From Casuarina equisetifolia (lineage: Eukaryota; Streptophyta; Magnoliopsida; Fagales; Casuarinaceae), in NCBI GenBank assembly GCA_028551475.1, contig CM052362.1:7749354-7813353 (forward strand): 64,000 bases of DNA, written 5' to 3'. The notes beneath the pieces are model-generated. The model was not told the origin of the DNA. It did no database searches and saw only the letters and a list, made by a program, of their open reading frames with translations. Positions 1 through 11,699 of the stretch are shown piece by piece. Positions within the stretch are counted from its first letter, which is position 1; every line of letters begins with the position of its first letter. The position numbers and the translations under genes are program-made.

Positions 1-520
1 TGGGATCCCAGCTCTCGGGTAGAGACACTAGCATTTTTCTGACCATTTCTTCATTTGTGTAAGTCTTTCCTAGCAACCTAAGTTTAGATATTATTTCTGT
101 AAATCTACCAAACATGTCACTAATAGTTTCAGATTCAAGCATAGTAAACAATTCATAATCATGAGTAAGCATGGTTACCTTGGATGACTTGACTTTCTTT
201 GTACCTTCAAATATGACTTCTAATTTATCCCATATTTCCTTACCTGTGAGACAAGATGATACTTTATTAAATTCATGAGCTTTCAACCCACTATAAATCA
301 TGTTCATAGCTTTAGCATTTATTCCCATGATTTTAGCTTCATTTTTACTCCATTCATCAGTTTCGAGTAACGTGGTACCTTTTCTGATTATCTGCCAAGC
401 TTCAGGGTCTTGACCCATAATGAATACTTGCATGAGTTGCTTCCAATGTCTATAATTTATCCCATCAAATAGAGGTGGTTTGTTATATCCCGTAACAGCT
501 ACTCCTTTCTCTATAGCCAT
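1..520 (-). CDS. Ty1/copia gag (UBN2-type), open at the left window edge
   Basis: Reading the minus strand from an ATG at 520-518 gives about 173 codons with no stop, running off position 1. The product starts MAIEKGVAVTGYNKPPLFDG and continues with the INYRHWKQLMQVF block, then ...EIWDKLEVIFEGT... and MVRKMLVSLPESWDP. This is the arrangement of UBN2-type gag of copia elements, which forms virus-like particles in the cytoplasm. The ATG lies just inside a degenerate initiator-Met primer site and an LTR at 584, which fixes orientation. Because the frame is uninterrupted, this may be the youngest coding retroelement here. The remainder of gag-pol is outside the window, so intactness cannot be judged. 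Confidence 0.85.
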   Translation of the reverse strand, partial: MAIEKGVAVTGYNKPPLFDGINYRHWKQLMQVFIMGQDPEAWQIIRKGTTLLETDEWSKNEAKIMGINAKAMNMIYSGLKAHEFNKVSSCLTGKEIWDKLEVIFEGTKKVKSSKVTMLTHDYELFTMLESETISDMFGRFTEIISKLRLLGKTYTNEEMVRKMLVSLPESWDP

Positions 521-567
521 GTAAGTGGATCTACTCTAGGATGTTAAGCCTTTAAATCAGAGAACCT

Positions 568-582
568 GGCTCTAGATGCCAA
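568..582 (-). other. Primer-binding site of the left-edge copia element
   Basis: On the minus strand this reads TTGGCATCTAGAGCC, a slightly diverged form of the initiator Met-tRNA complement TTGGTATCAGAGCC. It lies between the LTR edge at 584 and the gag start at 520. Confidence 0.7.
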
Positions 583-583
583 T

Positions 584-2010
584 TGTTGGGTTTATGGCTA
601 TCCAAGAAGGGGGGGTTGAATTGGATATTTGGAAGTTTAATGAATTTAAACTTTTTCTTTTTGGTTGTTTTTCTATAATGAATGCAGCTAAACAAATTAT
701 CACAATAGTAATGAAATATCTAATAGAAGAATTAAATCAGAGAAATTCACACACAAATATTTCACGGTGGTTCGACCCTTTCTCACCTACTTCCACCCTC
801 TTCTCCTCCAACTCAAACTGAGTTGAAATCTGCTTTACTTTGAACAAGGAGAGCACCTCTCCTTCACCTCACAACTCCTCAAAAAGAGTTATATAGTTCA
901 CAGTTACAAGGTTAGGTTTACAGAAGCCTTAATACATCAAGCTTACTCCTCAAATATATAATATGAGTGAGGATTCAAGCTTATCAAAGAGCTAATAGAA
1001 TGTATACAAGATCAATTTTAGCTTTAATCTCAAAAACCCCAATTTCACAAATCTAAGGTTTTCGGATTTACAATAATCTTTATGTGCAAATAATTTTATA
1101 ATCAATCTAGCACATATAAAGATTAATCTGTCAAATGATATTCAAGAAATAACAAGTTTGAAGAATATCACCAAAGATTTTCTTTTCCTTCAAACGATAC
1201 CGAACACAGCTATATGCATAAATCGATGAGGGCTTTTGTTTCTCTTAATCAGATCAGCAAGAATATATCTCAGCAAGCGCCAATGTTTCATCCGAATCGC
1301 TCTTTTATAGCAGGTACTTGAACCTTGAATAGATTAAGGTTTCGGTTCAAACCTTTTTGAAAACCTTCTGGTGGGATTTGATGGATTCGACGTTGTACTG
1401 AAACAGGTGACGATTTTCCAGCGAAATAGCCGTTCTGACATCAAGTCGCCTCACCATTCTTCCCGTTGGAGTCGTCGTCGCAGGAGAGAGAGATCGAGAG
1501 GAGAAGAATTTTCAGAGTGCGGCTAGGGCTTCATCTTTCGGTCATAAGAGCTTATGCTCTTATCTGCTTCCATACGCTGCCGTTTAGAATAAGTGGTTTT
1601 TCTCAGGATGCTGCCGTTTCATGCTTCATAAACACGGGCTGAAGCTTTCGTTTACGGGCTGAAGCATTTATTCACGGGCTGGAGCTTTCGTTTACGGGCT
1701 AAAACACTTATTCACGGGCTGGATCTTTCATTCACGAGCTGGAGCTTTCATTCATAGGCTGAAGCACTTATTCACGGGCTGGATAAATAAGCTTCATGTG
1801 TCCATATATAAATTTATGGTTGGTCCATTACACCTATACATACACCAATTCCAAGTATCAAAGTTCCTTTAACATAACCAAGAATGTAGATTAATCTATG
1901 GAATAAAATATTCAAAGATTAAATCAACTTGGCTTCATATTTGATGTTGAGTAATGAAATGTAGGAACCCGGTTACTTTATAATATCATTAATTGATATT
2001 ATAATTTACA
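584..2010 (-). mobile_element. 5' LTR of the left-edge copia element (outer end approximate)
   Basis: The inner edge begins TGTTGGGTTTATGG directly next to the primer-binding site. The interval to about 2.0 kb has no coding pattern, is AT-rich, and contains a 20-bp tandem array. The outer edge is not certain: recognisable coding sequence of a different copia remnant starts near 2.02 kb, so the LTR is about 1.4 kb at most. The partner LTR is outside the window. The short ORF at 576-821 lies in the LTR and has no support as a gene. Confidence 0.6.
1635..1784. repeat. 20-bp tandem repeat inside the LTR
   Basis: About 7.5 head-to-tail units of 20 bp, each opening with CGGGCT or a one- or two-base variant, begin at 1635, 1655, 1675, 1695, 1715, 1735, 1755 and 1775. 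Several adjacent units differ consistently (a CTTTCG/CTTTCA type against a CATTTA/CACTTA type), suggesting a 40-bp higher-order unit. There are no spacers. Confidence 0.9.
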
Positions 2011-2019
2011 CACCTTTTA

Positions 2020-4004
2020 CTTTCTTTGAGTTTTGATATGTGCACACAAGATCTCATATTTTCTATCATATATGCAAGTATGATATACTATTTAATACAT
2101 GTTCAGATAAATATAAAATTCTATTTGACATATATTCTCATAAAATTTTTCGCAATCAAAACATACAAGCACATGATTTTCAACACTTCCTTCTACATTG
2201 CCTCATGTTTTCACTTATGATGAGATAGAGGATGATCCTTCCTTACCAACCATGTCTAATCCCATAGTCCCTCCATCACTTCCTAAACGATCTACTAGAA
2301 TTTCCAAGCCACCCATATGGACTCATGATTATGTTTGCAACAACGTTGTCAATCCATCCATACAGTACCCTATCTCTAACTATGTCTCTTATACACAATA
2401 ACCCATTCCACATCAACACTTCATAGTAGCCATTTCACTTGAGATAAAACCATTATTCTACCATGAGACAGTTAAGGATTCTAGATGATGAGATGCCATG
2501 GATCAGGAAATGAAAGCATTAGAATCAAATGGAACATAGGAACTGGTAGACCTACCACCACGGCGAAAACCCATAGGATGTAAATGGGTATACAAGATTA
2601 AATATCATGCTAATGGGAGTATTGAGCGCTTTAAGGCTCGTTTAGTAGCGAAAGGTTATAGTCAGATAGAATGGATAGATTATCATGAGACTTTCTCTCC
2701 TACAGTAAAATCAGTGATAGTTAGAAGTGCATTATCTATTGCTTCACAACGTAAATGGACTATTTGACAAATGGATGTCTATAATGCATTTTTACAGGGA
2801 GACTTAGATGAAGAAGTATATTTGAAACCACCACCTGGGAGTCCTTTTGAAGGGGGGTCCAAAGGATGTCGGTTGAGAAAATCTTTGTATGGGTTAAAGC
2901 AAGCTTCACGACAGTGGAATGAGAAGTTTACAGAAGCTCTAGTGTTTGCTAGTTATCGACAGTCATTGTACGACTATTCTCTTTTCATTAAAGGACAAGC
3001 TGATAATATTATTTTAGTGCTCATATATGTGGATGACATCTTAATCATTGGTAATGATACACAAGAAATTGAAGCTTTGCAAGCTTATCTTCATTCTACA
3101 TTTTGAATCAAAGATTTAGGAGAACTCGAGTATTTTCTTGGGATTAAGATCCTTCGAGATTCAAATGGCATGCATCTCAATCAATGTAAGTATATCTTAG
3201 AATTGATTTCTGAATTGGGACTGTCAGCTGTAAAGCTTGTTGGAAATCCCATGGAGATAAATGTCTTATTCACTAGCTTGAAATATGATGAGCGAGTTCG
3301 TCCACAAATAGATGATCCACCATTTGAGAACATCTTAAGTTATCAGCAGTTGATTGGTAAGCTGAATTATCTGGACATGACACGCCCTGACATCACTTTT
3401 CCCGTACACCTCTTAAGTCATTTCATGAGTGCTCCGAAGTAATCCCACTGGGAGGCAGCTCTCCGTATTGTTAAGTATCTCAAAGGAACAGTAGGGCTTG
3501 GTTTATTCTTTCCTTCGGATGATGATTTTCTCTTGCAAGCTTTCTGTGATGCTAGCTATGCAAAATGCCCTATGACACGTCGATCCACTACTAGCTTTTG
3601 TCTTACACTTGGACATTCAGTAATTTCTTGGAAAAGTAAAAAGCAACTAGTTGTGACTCTTTCTTCAACAGAGGTTGAATATAGAGCCATGGCAACCACT
3701 ACTTGTGAGATCATTTGGGTGGTTGGTTTATTAAAAAATATGAGAATTAATGTTTCACAGCTAGTGTTGTTATATTGTGATAATGAGGCAGCACAAAAAT
3801 TGGCAGAAAACCTAGTTTTTCATCAGAAGACTAAGCACATAAATGTTTCTTGTCATTTTATTCGAGAAAAAATACGTCATGGCTTAATTAGCACGGCACA
3901 TGTTGGGAGTGGTGACCAACCTGCAGATGTTCTGACCAAGGCTTTAGGGACAAATCAACACTATCATTTCCTTAGTAAGATTGGGGTCTTGGACTTCTAT
4001 CTAT
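2020..4004 (+). pseudogene. Copia pol remnant: integrase end, reverse transcriptase, RNase H
   Basis: Conceptual translation shows the end of integrase and a linker (LPKRSTRISKPPIW near 2290), then RT starting near 2490 with GCKWVYKIKYH and FKARLVAKGYSQ, the block MDVYNAFLQGDLDEEVYLKP (2771 onward), the catalytic motif LIYVDDILIIG near 3030, and RNase H from about 3533 ending GVLDFYL at 4003. In-frame stops interrupt RT near 2766 and 3104 and the RT-RNase H junction near 3440, so no functional Pol can be made. The YVDD box itself is intact. Gag, protease and most of integrase are absent on the left, where the LTR of another element abuts it. Confidence 0.85.
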
Positions 4005-4235
4005 GATATATTTTTCCTATATCATAGGATACTCAATATAGTTTTCCTATATTGTAGGATACTAGGGCTTCCTTGTACAAGCCCTACTTTTTGTTTATAC
4101 ATAGCCTCTTAGGTTATTATGTTCTCAACATAGCCACACATCAAGAGTTCTTTTCTCTACGGCTTTGTCTTCTCTTGTAACTAGTTTGGATTTGCTTATC
4201 AATAAACAAGTTTTTCTTCCAAACATGCAAGAGTT
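4005..4235 (+). mobile_element. Truncated 3' LTR of the plus-strand copia remnant, fused to LecRK-1
   Basis: Directly after the RNase H stop comes non-coding sequence with TTTCCTATAT repeats and a polyadenylation-like AATAAA near 4200, as expected of an LTR. It passes without a recognisable end into lectin-domain sequence at about 4236. No target duplication can be seen because both outer ends are lost. An ORF at 4165-4878 spans the junction, but its first 25 or so residues are LTR-derived. Confidence 0.55.
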
Positions 4236-6044
4236 CATCAAATTCTTCATAATCTATTCGGAAGGTAGTGCCAAATATTCAGATGGGCTAACGTTCTTCC
4301 TCTCAAGCCCCACTTTTCCTCCACCTCATCCTACAGATGGCTTTGGCCTAGGCCTTGTGAGTCGAGACCAAATGGGAGACTCCAGTTTCCTAGCTGCAAA
4401 TAGATTCATTGCAGTTGAGTTTGATACTTTTGGGAATCTTATGTGGGATCCGCCTTATCTTAAAGGTAAGCACGTTGGTATCGACATCAACAATCTAACA
4501 TCTCAAAATGCTACATCATGGTATTGCATGATTAAAGAGAATATAACATATAGCTCTAGTGTTAGTTATGATTTGATTACACAGAACTTAAGTGTAGCCT
4601 TCATTGGATTCACTAATGATACCACACCAATAACACAACACCTTTCTTCTACAGTTGATTTAGCAGATAACTTACTAGAATGGATTGAATTTGGCTTCTC
4701 GTCCTCAACTAGGTTGATATCCAAGTATCATATTCTTTGTTCATGGTCTTTTGAGTCGACAGCACCTTTTTTCGTTAAGAAATCTCAGCAGTTAAAAAAG
4801 AAAGAAAATAAAGGCAAGGCTAAATTGGTGGTGAGGCTGAGCGTGGGTGCTTCTGTTTTAATTATTACTTTCAGTTGATTTGGGCCATTTGGCTTATAAA
4901 AAGGAAGAATCGATCCAGAGGAGGAAGAGAGGATATAGGTTTTGATCTTGCCATGGACGACGAATTTGAACGCAGTATTGGACCAAGGAAATTTTCATAT
5001 AAAGATTTGTTTAGTGCCACAAAGAACTTTGCAGAGGAAAACAAGCTTGGAGAAAGAGGGTTTGGTGGGGTTTATAAAGGATTCTTAAGAGAACAGAATC
5101 TCTATGTTGTTGTTAAGAGGGTATCCAAGGGATCCAGACAAGGAATGAAGGAATATGCATCTGAGGTGAAGAGCATCAGTCGACTGAGGCACAGAAATTT
5201 TGTGCAATTCATTGGCTGGTGCCATGAAAAGAATGATCTCCTTCCCATTTACGAGTTCATGGAAAATGGTAGCTTGGACTCGCACCTTTTCAGAGGCAAG
5301 AGCTTATTAACACAGGCGACAAGGTACAACATTGCTCATGGTTTGGGATCAGCGTTGTTGTACTCGCACGAAGAATGGGAACACTACATTTTGCATAGGG
5401 ACATAAAGTCAAGCAACGTTATATTAGATTCATCTTTCAATGCAAAGCTTGGAGATTTTGGATTAGCTAGGATAGTGAACCATGAGAAAGGATCACAAAC
5501 CACAGCTTTGGTCGGGACGATGGGCTATATGGCTCCTGAGTGTGTTGTTTCGGGGAAGGCTAGCAAGGAGTCGGATATATATAGTTTTGGGGTAGTGGCT
5601 TTGGAGATAGCCTGTGGAAGAAAAGCCATTAAACCAAATGCAAGAGTAGCCGAAATACTTTTACTAGAGTGGGTTTGGGAGCTTTATGAAAGGGGATAAC
5701 TTCTTGATGCAACTGACCCCAGACTGCGTGGAAAGTTTCATGAAGAGCAAATGGAACGGTTGATTGTTGTCGGGCTCTGGTGTGCACATCCATATTGTAG
5801 TCTCAGGCCTTCGACAAGGAAAGCCATTCATGTCCTCGATTTTGAAGCTCCATTACCCACTGATCTTACATCAAGGATGGCAGTTCCAACTTCTCTTGTC
5901 CATCCAAGAAGGGCATCTACAGCTTCAACTACTGCTTCTTATGTCCAGCAAGCTTCAAGCTATAGTAGTCATGTAGGTTCCTCTCAGTATTCTACGTCTT
6001 CTACAGCATCTTCCCCATCTACAGCAATTCTGTATTCACGGTAA
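4236..6044 (+). pseudogene. LecRK-1: 5'-truncated L-type lectin receptor kinase pseudogene
   Basis: Compared with the intact paralogue at 26380, homology starts at about lectin residue 92 (KFSFII); the signal peptide and first lectin strands were replaced by copia LTR. The lectin block (VEFDTFGN, HVGIDINNLTSQ) and transmembrane start are readable. A 1-bp deletion near 4872 shifts the frame in the membrane segment. The kinase half (4875-5699) keeps LHRDIKSSN and LGDFGLARIV, but the glycine loop reads GERGFGG instead of GEGGFGG, losing the second glycine of GxGxxG. A CAA-to-TAA change makes a stop at 5697-5699. Near 6040 an 18-bp deletion, between CAGGTA direct repeats seen in the intact copy, creates an early stop. 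Non-functional. Confidence 0.9.
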
Positions 6045-6740
6045 ATATATTAGGAACATGAATAGGCATATAATGTTGGTGCTAAATAGTTTTATAACGT
6101 AATAATACAAACTAATGGGAGATTTACAAGACAACAAAGGTGAGTCTTTAGGTCAAAAAGTAGTATCATAGCCTTTACATCATGTCCTCTATGCATGGCA
6201 GAGATTGTCATGACTGTACCTAATCTACCTAACAAATTGGTGAGCTTCAATCGACGTCAACGCAAAGAGATACCTTAAAAGGTTCAAAATTTAAAAGATC
6301 AATGATAATTAGAAAAGGTCGTGGATATATTGTCATCTAATGGTTGATAATCTTGAACAGCTTTACATATTTATCTCCTTTACAAGACGAAATCTTGGAA
6401 TCTCCACCGATGGAGCTGGAACAGATATGGAAAATAGATTTGGCAACAGGTGACACCAAAGGGTGAAGCACTAATTTTGTTGCTTACAAATTTGAAGCAT
6501 TAAAGTCATATGGGCTCCGTAAGGATGCTGCTACTCATCCTTAGTCTCATATTTTTTATATTCGAGTACTTGGAAGTTAAAGTAAATTGCTTATATTTCA
6601 TCTTTAGTCCCATATTGCCAAAGGTTACTTCTAATTTTTGCTTTACCTTATAGGTCATTGAGTATAGTAGCAAAAGGATGGAGACTTTTATAAGGCAAGT
6701 CATGTAATGAAAAGGCAAGCTTTTTTTAATTAACTAAATG
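6045..6740 (+). other. LecRK 3' flanking segment shared with paralogues
   Basis: No gene. This stretch aligns by eye with the sequence after the intact LecRK (28516-29100) and after LecRK-3 (50178-50760): shared blocks include GTCAAAAAGTAGTA, GATACCT...AAAAGGTTCA, AGAAAAGGTCGTGGATATAT and GATGGAGCTGGAAC. It marks the 3' portion of the duplicated LecRK unit. The last 100 bases join the tandem-repeat tract described at 8029. Confidence 0.7.
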
Positions 6741-6746
6741 GTTATA

Positions 6747-8022
6747 TGTTCGGTGAAATTCTAAATGCAAGTGAACATGTCGAACAAGTAATATAATGAT
6801 AAGAAAGATATCGTCCCACAGAGATTGGTGATTACTAGACCAACTAATTACCAACGGTGAATAACTCCTAGAATTTATCTAACAAACCAAATTGATAGAT
6901 GATAGATTAACTAACTAAATCTAAGAAAATTAAATACAAGAAATATGTTAGAGCATATGATTTCACCATAATTACTAGGTATTAATATTGATTATTTATG
7001 CTTGCAAGAGGGATAATATCTATGTGATGGCGGAATCTCCTAATTTATTTACTATCCTATGTCTAGGTATAGCAAACCTATTTAGTTCATTAATTCACTA
7101 TATTTCTATACGTGAATTGAAACAAACCAAATGCATTAGGATCTGTGAGTATTCCTGGTTTACAATAAATCTTTCGATCATCTTATCACCAAAAGCCACA
7201 CAAACAACATGGTATATGTCTATCCATATTTAATTCATGGTTATATATTACAAGAAGCAACTACATATTATCTCCTGTTGGTCTCAAACATGCAAATCAT
7301 ATCATTCAAGTGGTAGCTAATCACTTAAAAGCATTAAACACAGTAATATGTAACTTCACATAAACAAAATATCTTGCAGAACATAATAATTATAAGATTC
7401 ATACCATTATAATTAGGTTACATCGCAGCTCTAACAAAAATATACTAAAACATAAAGAAATAATGAGGAAGAATAGTAATAAGAAATAAAGAAGGCATCT
7501 TGAATCCAAGAACAAGAAGTCTGTCACCCTTTTTGTCTTCTCTTCAAGAAAACCTTGAATTCTTGGCCTCTTTCTTGAGTTGTGCTCAATTTCCTCTTCC
7601 TCTCGGCGGCACACCCTTCTTTTGCCTCTTCTCTTCTCTTAAATAGGGTTTAGGTTTAGACCTATCTCCTATCCTAGTAGAGTTGGGTTTTAGAGATCTA
7701 AAACAATTGAGTTTTGAACTCTTAATTTAATTAGGATTTGAATTCCTAACATGATTGGGTTTTCTAAATAAATAGAAAACCTAATAACAATGGAAAATCT
7801 AAAGTCCAAGCCCATCATGACTCTCTTGATCTTGATATTACGATTTTGCCACACAATAAGCATCAGGTTCTCCTTATTCATCCTTTTTCTCCATGCCTCC
7901 TTACGCTACATAAACAAGACAAATTTAGGTAAATAAAGAGGAATTCAAATATTTTCTCATAAGCATTGCATTATTTATTGCCTAAAAATAGGTCAAATAA
8001 CTCTATAAAAATAGAGTTATCA
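6747..8022. mobile_element. Solo LTR (about 1.28 kb) with 5-bp target duplication TTATA
   Basis: The element starts TGTTCGGTGAAATT and ends AGAGTTATCA (TG...CA). It is flanked by TTATA at 6742-6746 and 8023-8027, and the empty target is recognisable in neighbouring repeat units (AACTAAATGATTATATGG near 9645 and a relative near 9025). There is no internal region and no coding sequence, so it is a recombined solo LTR. It includes a CGTCCCACAG block near 6812 of a kind seen in LTRs of some plant Ty3/gypsy elements (recollection, unverified). Small ORFs inside it are not supported as genes. Confidence 0.75.
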
Positions 8023-8028
8023 TTATAT

Positions 8029-9770
8029 GAAGCTTTATTTTCCCTCGAAACAAAATGTGTCTAACATTGAGTTTGCTCATCTATCACAAGGGAAAGAATC
8101 ATCTTTTCTTATAGGTTTCAATAGTAACCCATTAGGAACTTGTCAATATGACATATAGACACTTAGGTTGATCGTGACGTGCGTGATGCGATAGGTTGAT
8201 AGTAATATTATCAACCCTTACCACTAGGTTAATGGTACTCAAACTCAAGCTCCAGTGATATTGCATTCTTTATAACTTTTGAATATTCTTTGGATCCTCC
8301 CAAAGATTCTTATTAAGGTTAGTATTGCATTTTTTACAACTTTTGAAGGTTCTTTAGATCCTTAGGAATATTCTTATCAAGGTTGATTGGGACTTCTCAA
8401 GAAAATGAAGATTGGAATCCAGGGACTTGGATGGAACAAGGTGGGCATATTTCTAATGTATAGACGTGCATGTAATGGGAAGAATGGACTTTGTTATCTA
8501 ATCAAGGGAATAGGAAGCGTGGAAGTAATGATACCCTGTGTTAGATTTGTTAGGAATGACTTTCATGGTAGGAAAAGGAGGGAGACTTTTATAAGGCTAG
8601 TTATGTAATAGAAATGCCAATCATGACTTAAATGGTATAAGGTTAGTCGTGTAATCAAAACGCTAGTAATGAATTAGATGGTACAATGCAGGCATATTTC
8701 TAATGTCATAAATGTGCAAGTAATTGGAAGAATGGGCTTTGTTGACTAATTGAGGGAATGGGAGGTGTAGGAGTAGTGATATCGTGTGTTGGATTTGTTA
8801 GGCATGACTTTTGTAGTAGAAAAGGGATGGAGACTTATAAGGTCAGTGACTCAAATGGTATGATGTGGGCATATTTCTAATGTTATAAATGCGCAAGTAA
8901 TGGGAAGAATGGACTTTGTTGAGTAACTAAAGGAATGGGAAGTGTGGGAGTAGTGATATTATGTGTTGGATTTGTTGGGCATGACTTTTGTAGTAGCAAA
9001 AGGATGGAGACAAGCTTTTTTTTAATCAACTAAATCGTTATATAAAGGTTTATTTTCCCTTAACACAAAATATGTCTAATATTGAGTTTGCTCATCTATC
9101 ATAGGGGAAAGAATCATCCTTCCTTGTGGGTTCCAAGAATAACCCATAAGAACTTGTCAATACGACTTACCAACAATTGGGTTAATCGTGGTATATGTGA
9201 TGCAATAGGTTGATAGTATTATTACCAACCTTTACCATTAGGCTAATAGTACTCAAACTTAGGATCTAGTGGTATTGCATTCTTCATACCTAATGAAGAA
9301 TCTTTGGATCCTCCCTAGGATTCTTATTAAGGATGGTATTGCATTCTTTATAACTTCTAAAGGTTCTTTTGATCCTCTTTAATATTCTTATTAAGGTTTA
9401 ATGATTTTCTCAAGAAACCAGAGATTGGAATACAATGACTCAGATGGAACAATGTGGGCATATTTCTAATGTCATTAATGAGCAAGTAATGGAAAGAATG
9501 GACTTTGTTGACTAATCAATGGAATAGGAAGCATGGGAGGAGTGATATCATGTGTTGGATTTGTTAGGCATGACTCTTGTAGTAGCAAGGGGCTGAAGAC
9601 TATTAGAACGCTAGTTGTTTAATAGAAAGGCAAGCTTTTTGTAATCAACTAAATGATTATATGGAGATTCATTTTCCCTTAAAACAAAATATATCTAATA
9701 TTGAGTTTGCACATTTATTGCAAGGAAAAAAATCATCTTCCTTGTGAGGTCCAATAGTAACCTTCCAAAT
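8029..9770. repeat. Two-level tandem repeat tract
   Basis: A larger unit begins TTTATTTTCCCT...ATTGAGTTTGC near 8032, recurs near 9050 and, partially, near 9668. Within it a shorter module (TGGGCATATTTCTAATGT ... ATGGACTTTGTTGA ... GGATTTGTTAGGCATGACTT ... GGATGGAGAC) occurs about four times, near 8430, 8690, 8860 and 9450. A truncated end of the same module lies at about 6640-6740, before the solo LTR. No coding frame runs through the units; the 73-aa ORF at 8387 is internal to one module and not conserved. Confidence 0.75.
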
Positions 9771-11690
9771 AGGCAACCAACTAGTGTGGTTATGGGTTTA
9801 ACAAACCATGCCCACATCCTAGTAATGGTGTAGTTCAATATGTACCAAGATCAGCAGGATCCTAAAGACAAAAATTTGTTAAGGAATACAGACTTATTGA
9901 ATTTCTAAGAAAGGAAGAATCTCCATCCATAGAATATTATCAAACATAAGACATGCTTAGCTTATGTTAAGAAATAGATTTCAATAAAAGTCCTGTATTG
10001 GGCAACTAAAGGAATTTTGGGGCTTATAAGGGTGTGGGTTCCCTTACTTGGCAAGTCAATTTTTTTAGATGTGTTCTCCCACCCTTAATTTGCATCAATT
10101 GATATTATAGTCATGCTTTAAGCATGATATAGTTGGGTGCCCGTAGTAGTCATGGCCATGATCTCCTTAGTATAGTGTTTTGGGCTAAACAACTAAGTTA
10201 ATGAGCCCACCCTTCAACAAAGTCACTAAAGCCTAAAGGAGGGAGATTGATATGTGTGAAAGTCTCACATCAAGCAACTAAAAGGATATTTTAAGGTTCC
10301 CTTACTTGGCAAGATGGTTTTCAAAGATGAGTTCTCTTACCCCAAATTTGCATTAATATCCACCCCACAGTACATTTAGGAGACAAATCTCCTCAATTAT
10401 GTGCTTAATTCCCTCCAACTTTATACAATAGTGTATTGAGCAAGTCATTATTTTAACAATGCAATTAGAACTAATTGACTCCTTCCATACTCCACATACT
10501 AGAATATTAGGTAAGTAATTAATTCAAACCACAAATCTGAATACAATTAATTTGAATTTGAATTCTCAAATAGGAATAGCAACAAAATTGAAGACAATCC
10601 TTCTTCATGGATGACAAACCAAAATATCATTTTTCAAAAAAAAAAAAAAAGCCAACTTTATCACCATCTAACTCACTAAAACAAACTATATTTCATGGGA
10701 CTCAAGTGAATTTCTTGTTTTGTGTCACAAGAAGCCCCTTTAGGTACCAATTAGATAGGTTCAATTATCTCCTCAACTTATTTATGTCAATGAACAACAA
10801 TAGGTCAATCTCGATTATGCTTTGTGGGAAAAATCTAATGGATTTGTTAACTCTTGGACAACTAGGGCTTCATTGGAAGAGATTTTTTGGCACATTTTTT
10901 TAGCTTGGGACATATATTGAGGTTTAGGATGCACTTTCAAATTTGTTTGCCCAATTTGATTTTCTTTTTTAGATTCAAAATTTGCAAAAAAGGTCAAAGG
11001 CACTTTAAGCCTACCTAAACAAATTCAATGGTTCATAACAATTAGAAATATAAAACCCAAAAAATATTTTGATCTTTTGAGAACCCATAATAATAAAAAT
11101 GTTATAAAACTAGGAGTAAGAATTGCAAGAGAAAATATTAGATATTGGATTGTTCCTTTCCCAAAAAAAATATGTCATCAATATTCTTAGCCATGCCAAG
11201 ATGGTAGTAACAAGCCAGCTACCACATCTTTTCCAACAAAGAAATTGAAATAAAAGATGGATCATAAGAGTATTAACAACCATCCTTCTTTAGAAGTCTT
11301 GTGGGAGCCCTTTAGTATTTGACATTGAAAAGACCTAATTTATCCTTTGCAATCAACAAGTTGTGCTAGTCTATGTAAAATCCAATGTTAGTAGATTTTC
11401 ACAATTTGAAATGAGTCTTGAGATATCTGCATAGGATAGTTTATCATAGTCTCAAGATTCATTCAGCTAGCTCACTAATTTGTATACTTTCAGTGGTGTT
11501 GTTGGGAGAGTTGTTCACTCAATAGATGGTTAACTATAGGCCTTTATTTCTTCTTAGGAGCCAATTGTAAAATCTTAGAATGCCATGAGATAGCCAATAG
11601 TATCATGATCATTAGCATGAGTAGAATACAGGTCTTTGGCCTTAGCTATTGCAAAAGCAACATGGATATGTCACCTACTCTAAGACCTTA
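9771..11690. other. AT-rich intergenic stretch, no gene seen
   Basis: Nothing convincing as a gene. A pair of related segments, each containing TTCCCTTACTTGGCAAG, lies at about 10041-10095 and 10293-10353. A run of A lies near 10640. The 98-aa ORF at 10607-10903 has no recognisable motif and is rich in Phe/Asn codons typical of random AT-rich frames. Confidence 0.5.
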
Positions 11691-11699
11691 ATGTTCCAA

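Noticed and set aside
1635-1784. Short regular repeats as a possible CRISPR array
   Set aside because: Units are directly adjacent 20-bp repeats with no spacers, in a plant LTR.
4165-4878. A novel LTR-lectin fusion protein
   Set aside because: The N-terminal residues are LTR noncoding sequence, there is no signal peptide, and the frame breaks in the membrane segment.
10607-10903. 98-aa ORF as a gene
   Set aside because: It starts beside a poly-A run in AT-rich DNA, with no motif or context.
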